The notes under the pieces were generated by a model that had not been told where the DNA came from, did not search any database, and was given only the letters and a program-made list of their open reading frames with translations. Positions 9,694 through 18,000 of a stretch of DNA of 40,038 nucleotides are shown piece after piece; position 1 is the first letter of the stretch; the number at the start of each line of letters is the position of its first letter. This stretch comes from a virus. The stretch is from the IMG/VR virus record IMGVR_UViG_3300008111_000043, positions 1 through 40,038 of that record, one strand, 5' to 3'. Position numbers and translations under genes: made by a program.

Positions 9694-9701
9694 TATAAAT
9701 A
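9694..9701 (-). promoter_or_regulatory. TATTTATA leader motif before the 77-aa gene
   Basis: On the minus strand the leader reads GATATTTATAGTTTG, 26 bases upstream of the ATG at 9667. It is one of seven leaders with the same octamer. Read on the plus strand it is the T4 late-promoter octamer TATAAATA, i.e. opposite to gene direction. A promoter function is inferred from recurrence only. Confidence 0.35.
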
Positions 9702-9737
9702 TCTACTAAAAGAAAAAGTTAGGAATAAGTAAATACT

Positions 9738-9950
9738 TTACCTAAACCTAACTTTTGAACTACCTGTGTTATTTTGTGCTTTTTTAGCCTGTTCTGCTTC
9801 CTTTTTCTTTGATTCTACCAATTTATTGTAGTAGAACATTCTTAAATAAGTTGGCATTTTATATAATTCCATCATTGAAAATCCATTACTATACTCAACC
9901 ATATCAAAGATTTGAGTATGAAGTAATGCACTATGATTCTTCGGAAGGCC
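9738..9950 (-). CDS. Shifted-frame extension of the tail assembly chaperone (gp51/GT-like)
   Basis: After the T7 run at 9951-9957, the frame beginning with GGC at 9950 reads GLPKNHSALLHTQIFDMVEY, then SNGFSMMELYKMPTYLRMFY and a charged tail to TAA at 9738: 70 residues of clearly protein-like sequence. The core (F-x-M-V-x-Y-S-x-G-F, then Y-K-M-P-x-Y-L-R-M-F-Y) is like the short helical domains in the second part of tail assembly chaperones and in T4-type gp51 relatives. A free-standing start exists only at ATG 9902 and would lose the GLPKNHSALLHTQIFD segment, which also looks coding. I therefore read it as the extension of the 254-aa product by a +1 or -2 frameshift (about 318 aa in total). 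A homopolymer sequencing error is the main alternative. Confidence 0.65.
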   Translation of the reverse strand, partial: GLPKNHSALLHTQIFDMVEYSNGFSMMELYKMPTYLRMFYYNKLVESKKKEAEQAKKAQNNTGSSKVRFR

Positions 9951-10695
9951 AAAAAAAGGTCACGCCCATTGGAATGGGCACCACCTCCAATTCCCCATCT
10001 TCATGTGTAAATTCAAACACCATGTCCATATCTGGAGAAACTTTTTTAACATAATCTCTAAATGCTTTACTATCTTTAGCCAAAAATGAATTATTAACAA
10101 ATTTTGTAATAAATCCTAAATCTGCATTACCATCAATCGCTTTAATCATATATCTCAATCTGGTAGTGATTTCAAATGAAGTATCTTTATTCAATTTTTC
10201 TAAAGCCTGTATATCTCTATCAATCAATTTTTCATCACCATGTGTAAGAAGTCTAAATGTTATCTTATTCTTGCCGATAGGTGTAACGAATTCAAATTCA
10301 TTTTTATTATTGAAAGATGAATAATCTATATCTTTAACATTCACCTTTGAAAGGTCTATATTTGCTTCCAAAGTAGTATTTTTCTTTTTTGAATAAAAAG
10401 AAACGTTATATTCAGGACCATATCCTAACAATCTTGTTGCTAAAATAATTGCGTTTTTATCACCAATTGAAATATCGTTTATATTAACGCTATCAACAAC
10501 AACTGATTCAAACAATTTATCTAAAACAATACCTTTTTTAATCAAATTTGCAGAAGAAAGTATATCTTCTTCTTTTGCTGTCATATATTTGATTGTAATT
10601 CTACCCGATGCAAGTGGGCTATCTTTTGGATATATTAATCCTTTTGATGGAAGGTCTAATACTTCCGTTGGAAAATCATAATTTTTTTCACTCAT
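9931..10695 (-). CDS. T4 gp26-like baseplate/tail assembly chaperone, zero-frame product
   Basis: This 254-aa protein matches the T4 gp26-type baseplate family. The N-terminus has LDLPSKGLIYPKDSPLASG, then ITIKYMTAKEEDILSSANLI and a KGIVLDKLFES helix. It continues with INDISIGDKNAIILATRLLG and YGPEY, the pattern of membrane-independent assembly proteins encoded before the tape measure. The zero-frame end is short (FFWPSEES). Just before it, a T7 run offers a switch into another frame that adds about 70 residues. This mirrors the G/GT and E/E' tail chaperones, where the longer form binds the tape measure while the tube polymerises. The start is ATG 10695, with a TATTTATA leader motif 25 bases upstream and no clear Shine-Dalgarno sequence. 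A terminator separates it from the tail tube gene. Confidence 0.75.
   Translation of the reverse strand: MSEKNYDFPTEVLDLPSKGLIYPKDSPLASGRITIKYMTAKEEDILSSANLIKKGIVLDKLFESVVVDSVNINDISIGDKNAIILATRLLGYGPEYNVSFYSKKKNTTLEANIDLSKVNVKDIDYSSFNNKNEFEFVTPIGKNKITFRLLTHGDEKLIDRDIQALEKLNKDTSFEITTRLRYMIKAIDGNADLGFITKFVNNSFLAKDSKAFRDYVKKVSPDMDMVFEFTHEDGELEVVPIPMGVTFFWPSEES
9951..9957 (-). other. T7 slippery run, candidate +1/-2 frameshift site
   Basis: On the minus strand the sequence is ACC TTT TTT TGG in the zero frame. Skipping one T, or stepping back two, moves the ribosome from the frame ending WPSEES-stop to the frame GLPKNH, which stays open for 70 codons. A Phe-tRNA on the second TTT can re-pair with TTT in either direction because of the seven Ts. 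A -1 shift leads to a frame that does not look coding. Confidence 0.55.
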
Positions 10696-10720
10696 AACAT
10701 TACTTTATTTAGTTTGTATA

Positions 10721-10728
10721 TATAAATA
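10721..10728 (-). promoter_or_regulatory. TATTTATA leader motif before the gp26-like gene
   Basis: The minus strand reads TGTATTTATATATAC, 25 bases upstream of the ATG at 10695 and just downstream of a strong terminator. A new transcript would have to start here, which supports a promoter reading. Orientation is opposite to the T4 late consensus. Confidence 0.4.
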
Positions 10729-10752
10729 CATAAAACAAAAAAATTTGAAAAT

Positions 10753-10786
10753 AAAAAAGGGATACTTTTGGTATCCCTTCTTTTTT
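10753..10786 (-). terminator. Bidirectional rho-independent terminator after the tail tube gene
   Basis: A perfect 9-bp stem (AAGGGATAC / GTATCCCTT) with a 5-base loop is flanked by A6 and T6, so it ends transcription with a U-run on either strand. It lies 15 bases after the tail tube stop (10802) and before the leader of the gp26-like gene. Confidence 0.85.
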
Positions 10787-10801
10787 ATAATGTTTTGAAT
10801 A

Positions 10802-11305
10802 TTAGTATTCAAGAACTGCGTAATCGTATGTAAGTGTTAATTCAATTGATACTGGTTCGTTTGTTGACGAAAAATCCAAATCACCAAAAGATGCTCTAGA
10901 AATGAACGCTCCATGAAGTGTCCATTGTTCAACCTTATCACCTACTGGACCTAACATATAAAAGTTAATAGTCTTTTTGTAGAATTCTGCATATCCATCA
11001 CGTCCGGTAATAGATTCATGAGATAAACGTATCCATTCCATTACCAACTGCGCTGCAGATGGAACAATTGGGTCATAAAGTGTCACGGATAAATCCTGCC
11101 ACTCACCTTTACCTTTTAACTTTCTATAAGTGTTGATATGGTCTATCTTCACAGTTTCAAACTGAATTTCAGGTCTATTTGCGGTTTTAACCATAAATGC
11201 CGGAATACCTACTTCTGCCATTTCCATGTAGTAGCGATTCTTCATTTTTGGCTCAAACTGCCTGAATATCATCTGCTCATATGGTAATATTAAATTGTCT
11301 GCCAT
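10802..11305 (-). CDS. Tail tube protein, gp19-like
   Basis: The 167-aa length and pattern match T4 gp19-type tail tube subunits, which stack as hexameric rings inside the sheath. Visible family features are an early RYYMEMAEVGIPAFMVKTA strand pair, then FETVKIDHINTYRKLKGKGEW, the WQDLSVTLYDPIVPSAAQL motif, an EWIR-H helix region and the C-terminal ISRASFGDLDFSSTNEPVSI with a final strand ending YDYAVLEY. The start ATG at 11305 has a good ribosome binding site (AAGGAA, about 6 bases upstream). A TATTTATA motif lies 24 bases upstream. It follows the sheath gene by 55 bases and is closed by a strong terminator, as suits a major, highly expressed virion protein. Confidence 0.93.
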   Translation of the reverse strand: MADNLILPYEQMIFRQFEPKMKNRYYMEMAEVGIPAFMVKTANRPEIQFETVKIDHINTYRKLKGKGEWQDLSVTLYDPIVPSAAQLVMEWIRLSHESITGRDGYAEFYKKTINFYMLGPVGDKVEQWTLHGAFISRASFGDLDFSSTNEPVSIELTLTYDYAVLEY

Positions 11306-11329
11306 TTTTTGTTCCTTTTATTTTACTTT

Positions 11330-11337
11330 TATAAATA
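11330..11337 (-). promoter_or_regulatory. TATTTATA leader motif before the tail tube gene
   Basis: The minus strand reads GATATTTATAAAAG in the short gap between sheath and tube, 24 bases upstream of the ATG at 11305. It may give the tube gene its own promoter. Inference from recurrence. Confidence 0.4.
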
Positions 11338-11360
11338 TCAATTGATTGTAGTTTCCATTA

Positions 11361-13673
11361 TTATGCTGAGAATGATGCTCCAGTTGGAAGAATGTTGAAA
11401 TCAATTATGATGAATTCCGCAGTCTTCGTAGGCTGTAAGTAAATTGCTCCAGCTAATATGTTTCTATCAATTACATCCGGTGTGTTATTTGAATCATCCA
11501 TTACAACGTTGAAAGCGTATAAACCTTGTCTTTGTTGAATTGATTCCAAATAAGGATTCACAGTGTTAATGAATCTGCTTCTAGTTTCTGCAGTATTTTG
11601 TTCAAATACTAAATATCTAGATGTAGATGCAATAAACTTCTTAACAGCGATAAGTAATCTTCTTACGTTGATTCTATCTAATGCAGATGCTTTATCTTGC
11701 AATGTTTTCTGTCCGAATGCTACAATACCTTGTCCAGGGAATGATGCAATTGGATTTACTTTGTTCTCATATAGAGTATCTCTTTCAGAATGTGTTAATC
11801 TATTCAATACACTAACTGCTCCGGTAATACCACCTCTATTCAAACCAGCAGGTGCGAACCACTCAGCCGCCAATCTATCACTACTTGCAAATACTGCAGG
11901 TAATAATACTGATGGTGGAACGGTTGTTAATTTATTAGTATTAACATCTATCGTTTTTAACCAAGGATAATAACAAGCTACATAGTTTGAATCTACTGAA
12001 TTAGCTTGCTCAGTTGCGGTTGTAATTGAAGATTGATAATCAGTAAAGTCAGCGATGTAGAAACAATCTTGTCTTTCTTCACACATATCAATTAACTTTT
12101 GTGTTACCGCTGGGTGAAGTTCTCTATTAATACCAGGTGCTGCAACTAAATTAATATCGTATTCATCTGGATTAGAAAGTGCGTTTATTGCTTTAACATA
12201 TGCTTGTGAACCTGCTGATGTTAAGTTAGTACAATTCAATCCTTGATTGTTACCAGCTCCCCAATCTGCATCACCAGCTTTCGCTAATCTTACAATCGGA
12301 TTTACACCATCAAAACCACCTTGGAATGCTACAACGAATTGTCTTTTAACCATATCCGATGCCGCAGAACCTGTCAGTTGATAACTCAATTGAGAATCAA
12401 ATGCGAATGCTACGTTTGCACCAGTACCAGCACTTGTAGGTATTGGTTTTAAATATTGTGTGTTATCAGTTACAGCACCTACTGATTCATAATCAAATCC
12501 ACTAAAATATATTGGAGATGATGAATTGTTAGCCGCTGAACCGGTTTGGTAAACTACCGCAGGAACTTTAGTTGCCGCAGATACTCTAACAGGGTTAGTG
12601 TATGCCCCATGTCCAAACGGTGCTGCTGAAATAGGGAATGAACCCGCTTCAGAAACTTCTACCCATACGTTAAGTGATTTATTTGAGTAATCACCATTTT
12701 CAGTTATTTTACCATTGTTATCAATTGTGAAATATCTATCACCAATTACTCTAGCGATGTATCTTGGAGATGATGGGTCTAAATTTACATTACCCCATTG
12801 TTCAATTACACTCTTTCTTCTATCAGTATCACCATATCCTCTTAAAGTTACAGTGAAAGTTGCATAGTCCGTAGAACCATCTTCACCGGCAGCCTTAACA
12901 TTAGAAATACTTACTTTATATTTTTTGTTATAAACCTCACCTTGTCCAATTGTATGGAAACGGAAAAGGTCATATCTATCACCACTAATTACTTGAGATT
13001 TAATCCAAGGAGTTACAGCAGATAATGCTTCATCGGTAAAATCTTGGTCAGGTAAAATTTGAGAATAAACTGAAGAAAAAGTATCGGTTGTTGGGAATAG
13101 AGATGCACTACTTTCAAAATATAGATAAGCATATGCATTTTTACTACCAAATGGAGATTCGCCAAATACATCTTTTAAATCGTTCACATCAGATGGAAGA
13201 ATAGATGCTGATATACCAGTTGTTCCACCAAATTCATTTCCTTTTATAATAAATGAACCCTTATCGGCTATATTATCTAAAATACTACCAGTTGAGTCAA
13301 TCGCTTGATACGTTGCTCCAACTTTAGTATTAAATAATACACCAACTAATTTATCACCAAAACCACTACCACTGGCAAATATACCTACTGGTGCGTTTTG
13401 TGTATATCCTTCAGTACCGGCAACTCTTACAATAGTAGCAGAACCAGCTTCTCTTAAATAGTTCTGAACTGCATACTCTGTGTAAAAAGTTCCATCCGGT
13501 GTACCGAATATTGTTTCAAATTCTGATTGTGTTCTTACGATTGTTGGAACGAAAGCAGGTCCTTGTTTAAAAGGTCCTATAAATGCTCCGCCAATTTCAC
13601 CAATTCCTTGCGCTAAGAAGGAAAGGTCATTTTCTCTCGTAAATACTCCAGGTGATACGATTCTTTCTGCCAT
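11361..13673 (-). CDS. Tail sheath protein, gp18-like
   Basis: The protein has 770 aa, somewhat longer than T4 gp18. The N-terminus has the sheath signature MAERIVSPGVFTRENDLSF, GAFIGPFKQGPAFVP, SEFETIFG and YLREAGSATIVRVAG. The C-terminal inner domain is well conserved: LNRGGITGAVSVLNRL, NPIASFPGQGIVAFGQKT, DRINVRRLLIAVKKFI, TRSRFINTVNPYLESI and a last strand AEFIIIDFNILP, which links neighbouring subunits. The middle (residues about 130-480) is a variable outer insertion rich in Ser, Gly and Thr. The sheath contracts to push the tube through the host envelope. ATG 13673 has a clear GGAG 7 bases upstream (13681-13684), one of the best ribosome binding sites in the window. The tube gene follows after 55 bases. 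Confidence 0.95.
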   Translation of the reverse strand: MAERIVSPGVFTRENDLSFLAQGIGEIGGAFIGPFKQGPAFVPTIVRTQSEFETIFGTPDGTFYTEYAVQNYLREAGSATIVRVAGTEGYTQNAPVGIFASGSGFGDKLVGVLFNTKVGATYQAIDSTGSILDNIADKGSFIIKGNEFGGTTGISASILPSDVNDLKDVFGESPFGSKNAYAYLYFESSASLFPTTDTFSSVYSQILPDQDFTDEALSAVTPWIKSQVISGDRYDLFRFHTIGQGEVYNKKYKVSISNVKAAGEDGSTDYATFTVTLRGYGDTDRRKSVIEQWGNVNLDPSSPRYIARVIGDRYFTIDNNGKITENGDYSNKSLNVWVEVSEAGSFPISAAPFGHGAYTNPVRVSAATKVPAVVYQTGSAANNSSSPIYFSGFDYESVGAVTDNTQYLKPIPTSAGTGANVAFAFDSQLSYQLTGSAASDMVKRQFVVAFQGGFDGVNPIVRLAKAGDADWGAGNNQGLNCTNLTSAGSQAYVKAINALSNPDEYDINLVAAPGINRELHPAVTQKLIDMCEERQDCFYIADFTDYQSSITTATEQANSVDSNYVACYYPWLKTIDVNTNKLTTVPPSVLLPAVFASSDRLAAEWFAPAGLNRGGITGAVSVLNRLTHSERDTLYENKVNPIASFPGQGIVAFGQKTLQDKASALDRINVRRLLIAVKKFIASTSRYLVFEQNTAETRSRFINTVNPYLESIQQRQGLYAFNVVMDDSNNTPDVIDRNILAGAIYLQPTKTAEFIIIDFNILPTGASFSA

Positions 13674-13730
13674 TTTATTTCTCCGATTTCAGTTTTAATT
13701 TGTAGATTTATTAATGTATAAAAATACACA

Positions 13731-13738
13731 TATAAATA
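13731..13738 (-). promoter_or_regulatory. TATTTATA leader motif before the sheath gene
   Basis: The minus strand reads TTATATTTATATGTG, 57 bases upstream of the sheath ATG and right after a terminator-like hairpin. The distance is longer than for the other copies (16-26 bases), so assignment is weaker. Confidence 0.33.
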
Positions 13739-13743
13739 TAATG

Positions 13744-13784
13744 AAAAAACCCAAAACACAATTTCAATTAACTATGCTTTGGGT
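13744..13784 (-). terminator. Terminator-like hairpin after the 127-aa gene
   Basis: On the minus strand ACCCAAA pairs with TTTGGGT across a loop of about 20 bases and is followed by T6. It lies 24 bases after the stop at 13808. The stem is short and the loop long, so efficiency is uncertain. Confidence 0.55.
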
Positions 13785-13807
13785 ATTATACTTTTAATTT
13801 TTTTATT

Positions 13808-14191
13808 TTAAGGTGTTGGTGGTGTTGGTGTTACCGATCCTGATGCCCAAGGTAGAGAATTTTCAGATATATCACTAACAGCATATCTTTTCTCATATAT
13901 CTCTTTTTCTATTCTACCACTAATGTGCTCCCAATAATTTGTTGAAGCAGAACCGCTTACTGTACTTTTAATCCATCCTAATACTTGTTCTTCTGTCAAG
14001 CTTTCGTATTCAGTAAAATTATCTACATCAACGTCTTCGGCTTTAAATGGAGTTGCACCAATAAATGCACCAAAAACACCATCTGCATCAGTACCTGTCA
14101 CTTTCCAACGAGTACCAATTATAATGTTATCTAGTTCATCACTATTTTGCTTTTTTAAGCCTTCTAATTTCCATGTGTATTGTAATGCCAT
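13808..14191 (-). CDS. Small structural-type protein (127 aa), T4-like phage family
   Basis: The protein begins MALQYTWKLEGLKKQNSDEL, continues with a TRWKVTGTDADG strand pair and has YESLTEEQVLGWIKSTV in the middle. The end is Pro/Thr rich (SGSVTPTPPTP). The combination of an N-terminal W-x-(V/L)-x-x-L-K strand, a W-x-V-T-G-x-D-x-D-G strand and a LTEEQVLGWI helix is one I associate with small proteins near fibre genes of T4-like cyanophages, but I know no function. It has its own leader with a TATTTATA motif and is followed by a terminator-like hairpin, so it may be expressed as a single-gene unit. ATG 14191; no clear Shine-Dalgarno sequence. Confidence 0.7.
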   Translation of the reverse strand: MALQYTWKLEGLKKQNSDELDNIIIGTRWKVTGTDADGVFGAFIGATPFKAEDVDVDNFTEYESLTEEQVLGWIKSTVSGSASTNYWEHISGRIEKEIYEKRYAVSDISENSLPWASGSVTPTPPTP

Positions 14192-14210
14192 AATATATTT
14201 GTTTATATGT

Positions 14211-14218
14211 TATAAATA
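14211..14218 (-). promoter_or_regulatory. TATTTATA leader motif before the 127-aa gene
   Basis: The minus strand reads AATATTTATAACATA, 19 bases upstream of the ATG at 14191, in a 48-base gap after the 143-aa gene. The leader has no Shine-Dalgarno sequence. Confidence 0.38.
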
Positions 14219-14239
14219 TTTAGTTTTTAAAATAACGAA

Positions 14240-14671
14240 TTAAATTTGTGAACAACCACTATAATAGTCCGTACTTAATAAATGATTATACGCTTGTTCT
14301 ACTTCAGTTAATGGACTTGTTATATCTATAAAGAATTTACATTTATGGTCCATTCCAGCAGTACCAATACTAACTCCGTATTGATTATCCGATGGGTTTG
14401 TTCCAATAAATCCAATTGGTTTTGCATTAGCATCTCTGGCCGCTTTGTCTTTCCAAATAGTAACGGCTATTTCGCCAACATATCCAGCTTTCCAATAAAC
14501 TTCAGTACCAGGTGTTTCATCTCTAGCTGTTAAACCATCCGGTCTAGATGTATCGGGTGGCGGTGGAACATCTGCCATTCTTTTTTCAACTCTAACACTG
14601 GTAACAACATGATATGCATTTTGTGCTTCTAATCCAGTACCAGGTAATTCGTAATTTCTTTGTATTGCCAT
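14240..14671 (-). CDS. Hypothetical protein (143 aa) following the S74 fibre
   Basis: I do not recognise a named family. It begins MAIQRNYELPGTGLEAQNAY and has HVVTSVRVEKRMADVPPPP early on. Two beta-strand-like parts follow (YVGEIAVTIWKDKAARDANA and GMDHKCKFFIDI), and the C-terminus is SPLTEVEQAYNHLLS. Phages often have such small proteins after giant fibres, some as fibre-associated or minor virion proteins. That role is inference. The start ATG at 14671 has a good AAAGGA upstream that overlaps the end of the fibre gene (stop at 14675), which implies translational coupling with the fibre. Confidence 0.7.
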   Translation of the reverse strand: MAIQRNYELPGTGLEAQNAYHVVTSVRVEKRMADVPPPPDTSRPDGLTARDETPGTEVYWKAGYVGEIAVTIWKDKAARDANAKPIGFIGTNPSDNQYGVSIGTAGMDHKCKFFIDITSPLTEVEQAYNHLLSTDYYSGCSQI

Positions 14672-14674
14672 AAT

Positions 14675-15009
14675 TTATCCTTTATTATTAAGTATTAGTT
14701 TGTTTACAATTTCTTTCAATTCTTCAATTTCTTTTTGTTGAGTTTTGATAATTTCGTTTTGTTCTTTAATTGCTTCAATAAACAAACCTGCAAAGTTACC
14801 ATATGCAACCCCATATTCATCAACATCTTCCGCATAAGTTACTACTTCAGGTAATACCTCATCAACTTCCTGTGCAATTACACCAATGTTTCTTTTTTTG
14901 GTTTCATCATCAATTCTGTTATACCAAACACCTCTTAATCTTAATAATTTATCCAAAGGATTGTCAACAGTTTCAATGTTTTCTTTTTTTCTTCTATCAG
15001 AATATGCAA
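14675..15009 (-). other. S74 self-cleaving chaperone domain of the 3,217-aa fibre
   Basis: The S-D-x-R-x-K-x-x-I box starts the domain (Ser codon near 15003). In the family the Ser and a nearby Lys form the autoproteolysis site. The IGVIAQEVDEVLPEVV core and the final helical EQNEIIKTQQKEIEELKEIV are all present, so the domain looks complete and active. Confidence 0.9.
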
Positions 15010-18000
15010 CAACATCACCCGTTGCGTAAATTCCTTTTTCAACATAAATACCATAAGATGAAGATGTTGATGATGTATTAAAACCAGTACAATTGTTTCC
15101 TAATGAATGATAAAATGTCCATCTACCATAGTCTTGAATGTACATACCACCATTACCACTACCATCAAACATTAAATGTGGTTGATTTCCGGTACCAATA
15201 CTGATACCATACCATCCATTCCTACTTCCATCAGCTCTCCATGAACCATAAGATGATGCGTAGTTTGGATACCAGTGTGCACCATTATAATCTGAATAAT
15301 ATCCAGCTGTTGCCGTATATTGCCACTTATATTTAAATGAATAATTTGATGAACCTGCTAAAGTGAAACACAAATCACTCATATCATAATCGGAATAAAC
15401 TCTAGTTCCTTCATAAGAACCAGCATTTGCTCCTAATTTAAGACCTGTGTGATATGCGATTCTTAAATCCGGATAAGGATAACTCCATCCACCACCTTCT
15501 TGGAAGATATTATAAGCGTTTGTACCTTGTCCAGAGTTGCCTCCAGTTCCAATGAAATCTATTCTAGCTACTCTTACATAGTTGTTAAACTCACCACTAC
15601 TAAATTGTGAATAAGATTGAGGGTCACAATAATATCCTGTATTATTGGAATCATACATAATATATGCGTACAGATAATATCCAGGGTTAGAATCACTCAT
15701 TACGAATTCTCTCCAACCGGATACACCACCGCCCCACTTACCTCTAGCCCAATATCTATTTGCGGTTGCATCTGCTGCACCTACCATCATCCAACCATAT
15801 CCCGCTCCACCATCTGAAGTTGAATAGTGTTGACCAGATACGATACCTTGAGCGTGAACATAACCACCGCCTTGAGGGTGAGCAGTTCCACCACCCCATA
15901 TATCCCATCCATTAAATCCACCAGACCAAGCATTATCCCAGTTACCATATCCAGTACCCCATCCTTGTGTACCTGTCCAATAGTTACTATCACCAGTAAT
16001 ATCTCTACGATTGGTGTTAGACCTACCTAACATAAATGCCGCTCTACGAGTATAATCGGTAATTGCGTACATATTAGTAGTACCATTAGGGTCAGAATAA
16101 TATCCAGTATTATCTCTATCGTATGTTATATATGGTCTAGCATCGTTCATATATGTAATACGATACAACTCCATATGAGCGTTACCATATTCAATACGAA
16201 TTTGCCAGTTACCAGATGAGTTCAACATACCGAAACCACTACCATCCCAATATCCAGCATATCCTCTACTATCAGATTCGTAGTTATTATAGAATTGAAT
16301 ACCACCATATCCATATCCACCACCCGCTGATTTCCAATATCCATTATTAGTGTACCAGTGCATTCCTCTATTTTGATTATAGAGTCCAGTACCATTGCTA
16401 TTATTTCTAAACCAACCATTGTTATAAACTTCTGCAAAAGTTGGTCCCGCATCAGTTCTTACGTTTTGGTTTAAGTGAGATGACATCCATCCTAAATAAG
16501 CCATCCATATATCACCACTATCATTAAAATAGTTTCTATCATTACCATCACCCCTTCTCATTATGAAGTATCCACCGGATAGTCTTTGCCAATAAGCGTG
16601 AGATGAGTGCCATTGTAATTTATTGTATTCACCTTGCCATCCACCCGAATCACTATACAACATATTACCCGCACTAATGTACAAGTTATTTGTATGAACA
16701 AAGTTAAGTCTTGAAGAACCATTCGGGTCTAATCTATATCCGGTATCATTTGTATCATACCAAATAGTTGCATACATATCACCACCACTACCAAAGTAAG
16801 TGTTACCCCACCATAAGTTATGCATTATTACATGATAACCATTACCATATAATTCATTTACGTTAAAGTAGAAGTTTGAACGGTCGGTATAAATGTGAGC
16901 ATGTCCAGTATTCGCAGGTCCAAACTCAATATATCCAGACGGAGTTTGATGTCTCCAACCCCAAGAACCACTTCTCCAATAATAAGAGCCATCACCATAA
17001 TCGATTTCGGAAAGCCTAGAACGTCCAGCTGGATTCGTAAAGTATCCAGTATTATCAGTATCATAGAATATCGGTGCTCTCATTGATTCATCAGTCTCAA
17101 TGTATCTTTGTACATAGAAACGAGTAAACCAGTTAGAGTGTTTAATATTACCGCCAATTGGAGTTTCTCTTAAATAAAGTGTTGTACCTTGTGGTTTCCA
17201 GAATTCCGGAGAACCAGAACCCCATTGGTGTAAACGGAACATTGCCGGTTCAGTAGAGAAGTTACCAGAAGTTGATATTTCTAATGTTCTGAATGAACCA
17301 TGCGGTAATCCCCAGCCATATCCATAAGGGTCATGTCCCCACCAACCATTACCATCATTATAGTTTCTATTAGTGTCCGCACGAAGCTTATTTGTACCAA
17401 TTACATTATAAATACTTGTACTAGCTTGATTACTATAATAAGATGTATCGTTTGAATCATAAAATATAGGTGCTCTTAATGAGTTACCTGCTTCCAAATA
17501 GTTGTTTACATATACCCAGTTACTTGCATAGAACTCCATATTAGTATAACGAGTACCAGAAGTATTTGTGTTGTAAACGTACATATGTCCAGATGTACTA
17601 AATCTAAAATACGCTTGACCAAACGAAGTATTAGGTCTACTAAAGTAATAAGGTCCAGAACCATCATGATATGTGTTATCAACGTTATATCCAAATCCAG
17701 CCCAATCCCAAGTATTACCTGGTTCAGAACACCACATTTGTAATTGAACAACACCGGTACCAGCACCATTATTAGATGCTAATAATCGGTTTCTTATTGT
17801 AGAATCACCATGACCACCACTCATTCGTAATCCACCATAAATTTCGGTGAATGAAGCTGGGTTAATATAGTATCCAGTATTATCCGAATCGTAGAATATT
17901 GGAGCTCTTGCACTATTTGCGAATTCACTATATCCTCTATCTACTCTAAAGTAAGAATCTCTAATCCATCTCCAAATCCAACCATAAGATGTATCATGCA

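Noticed and set aside
9738-9957. A -1 frameshift at T7, as in lambda G/GT
   Set aside because: The -1 frame reads LAFRRIIVHYFILKSLIWLS, unlike any chaperone part. Only the +1/-2 frame looks coding.
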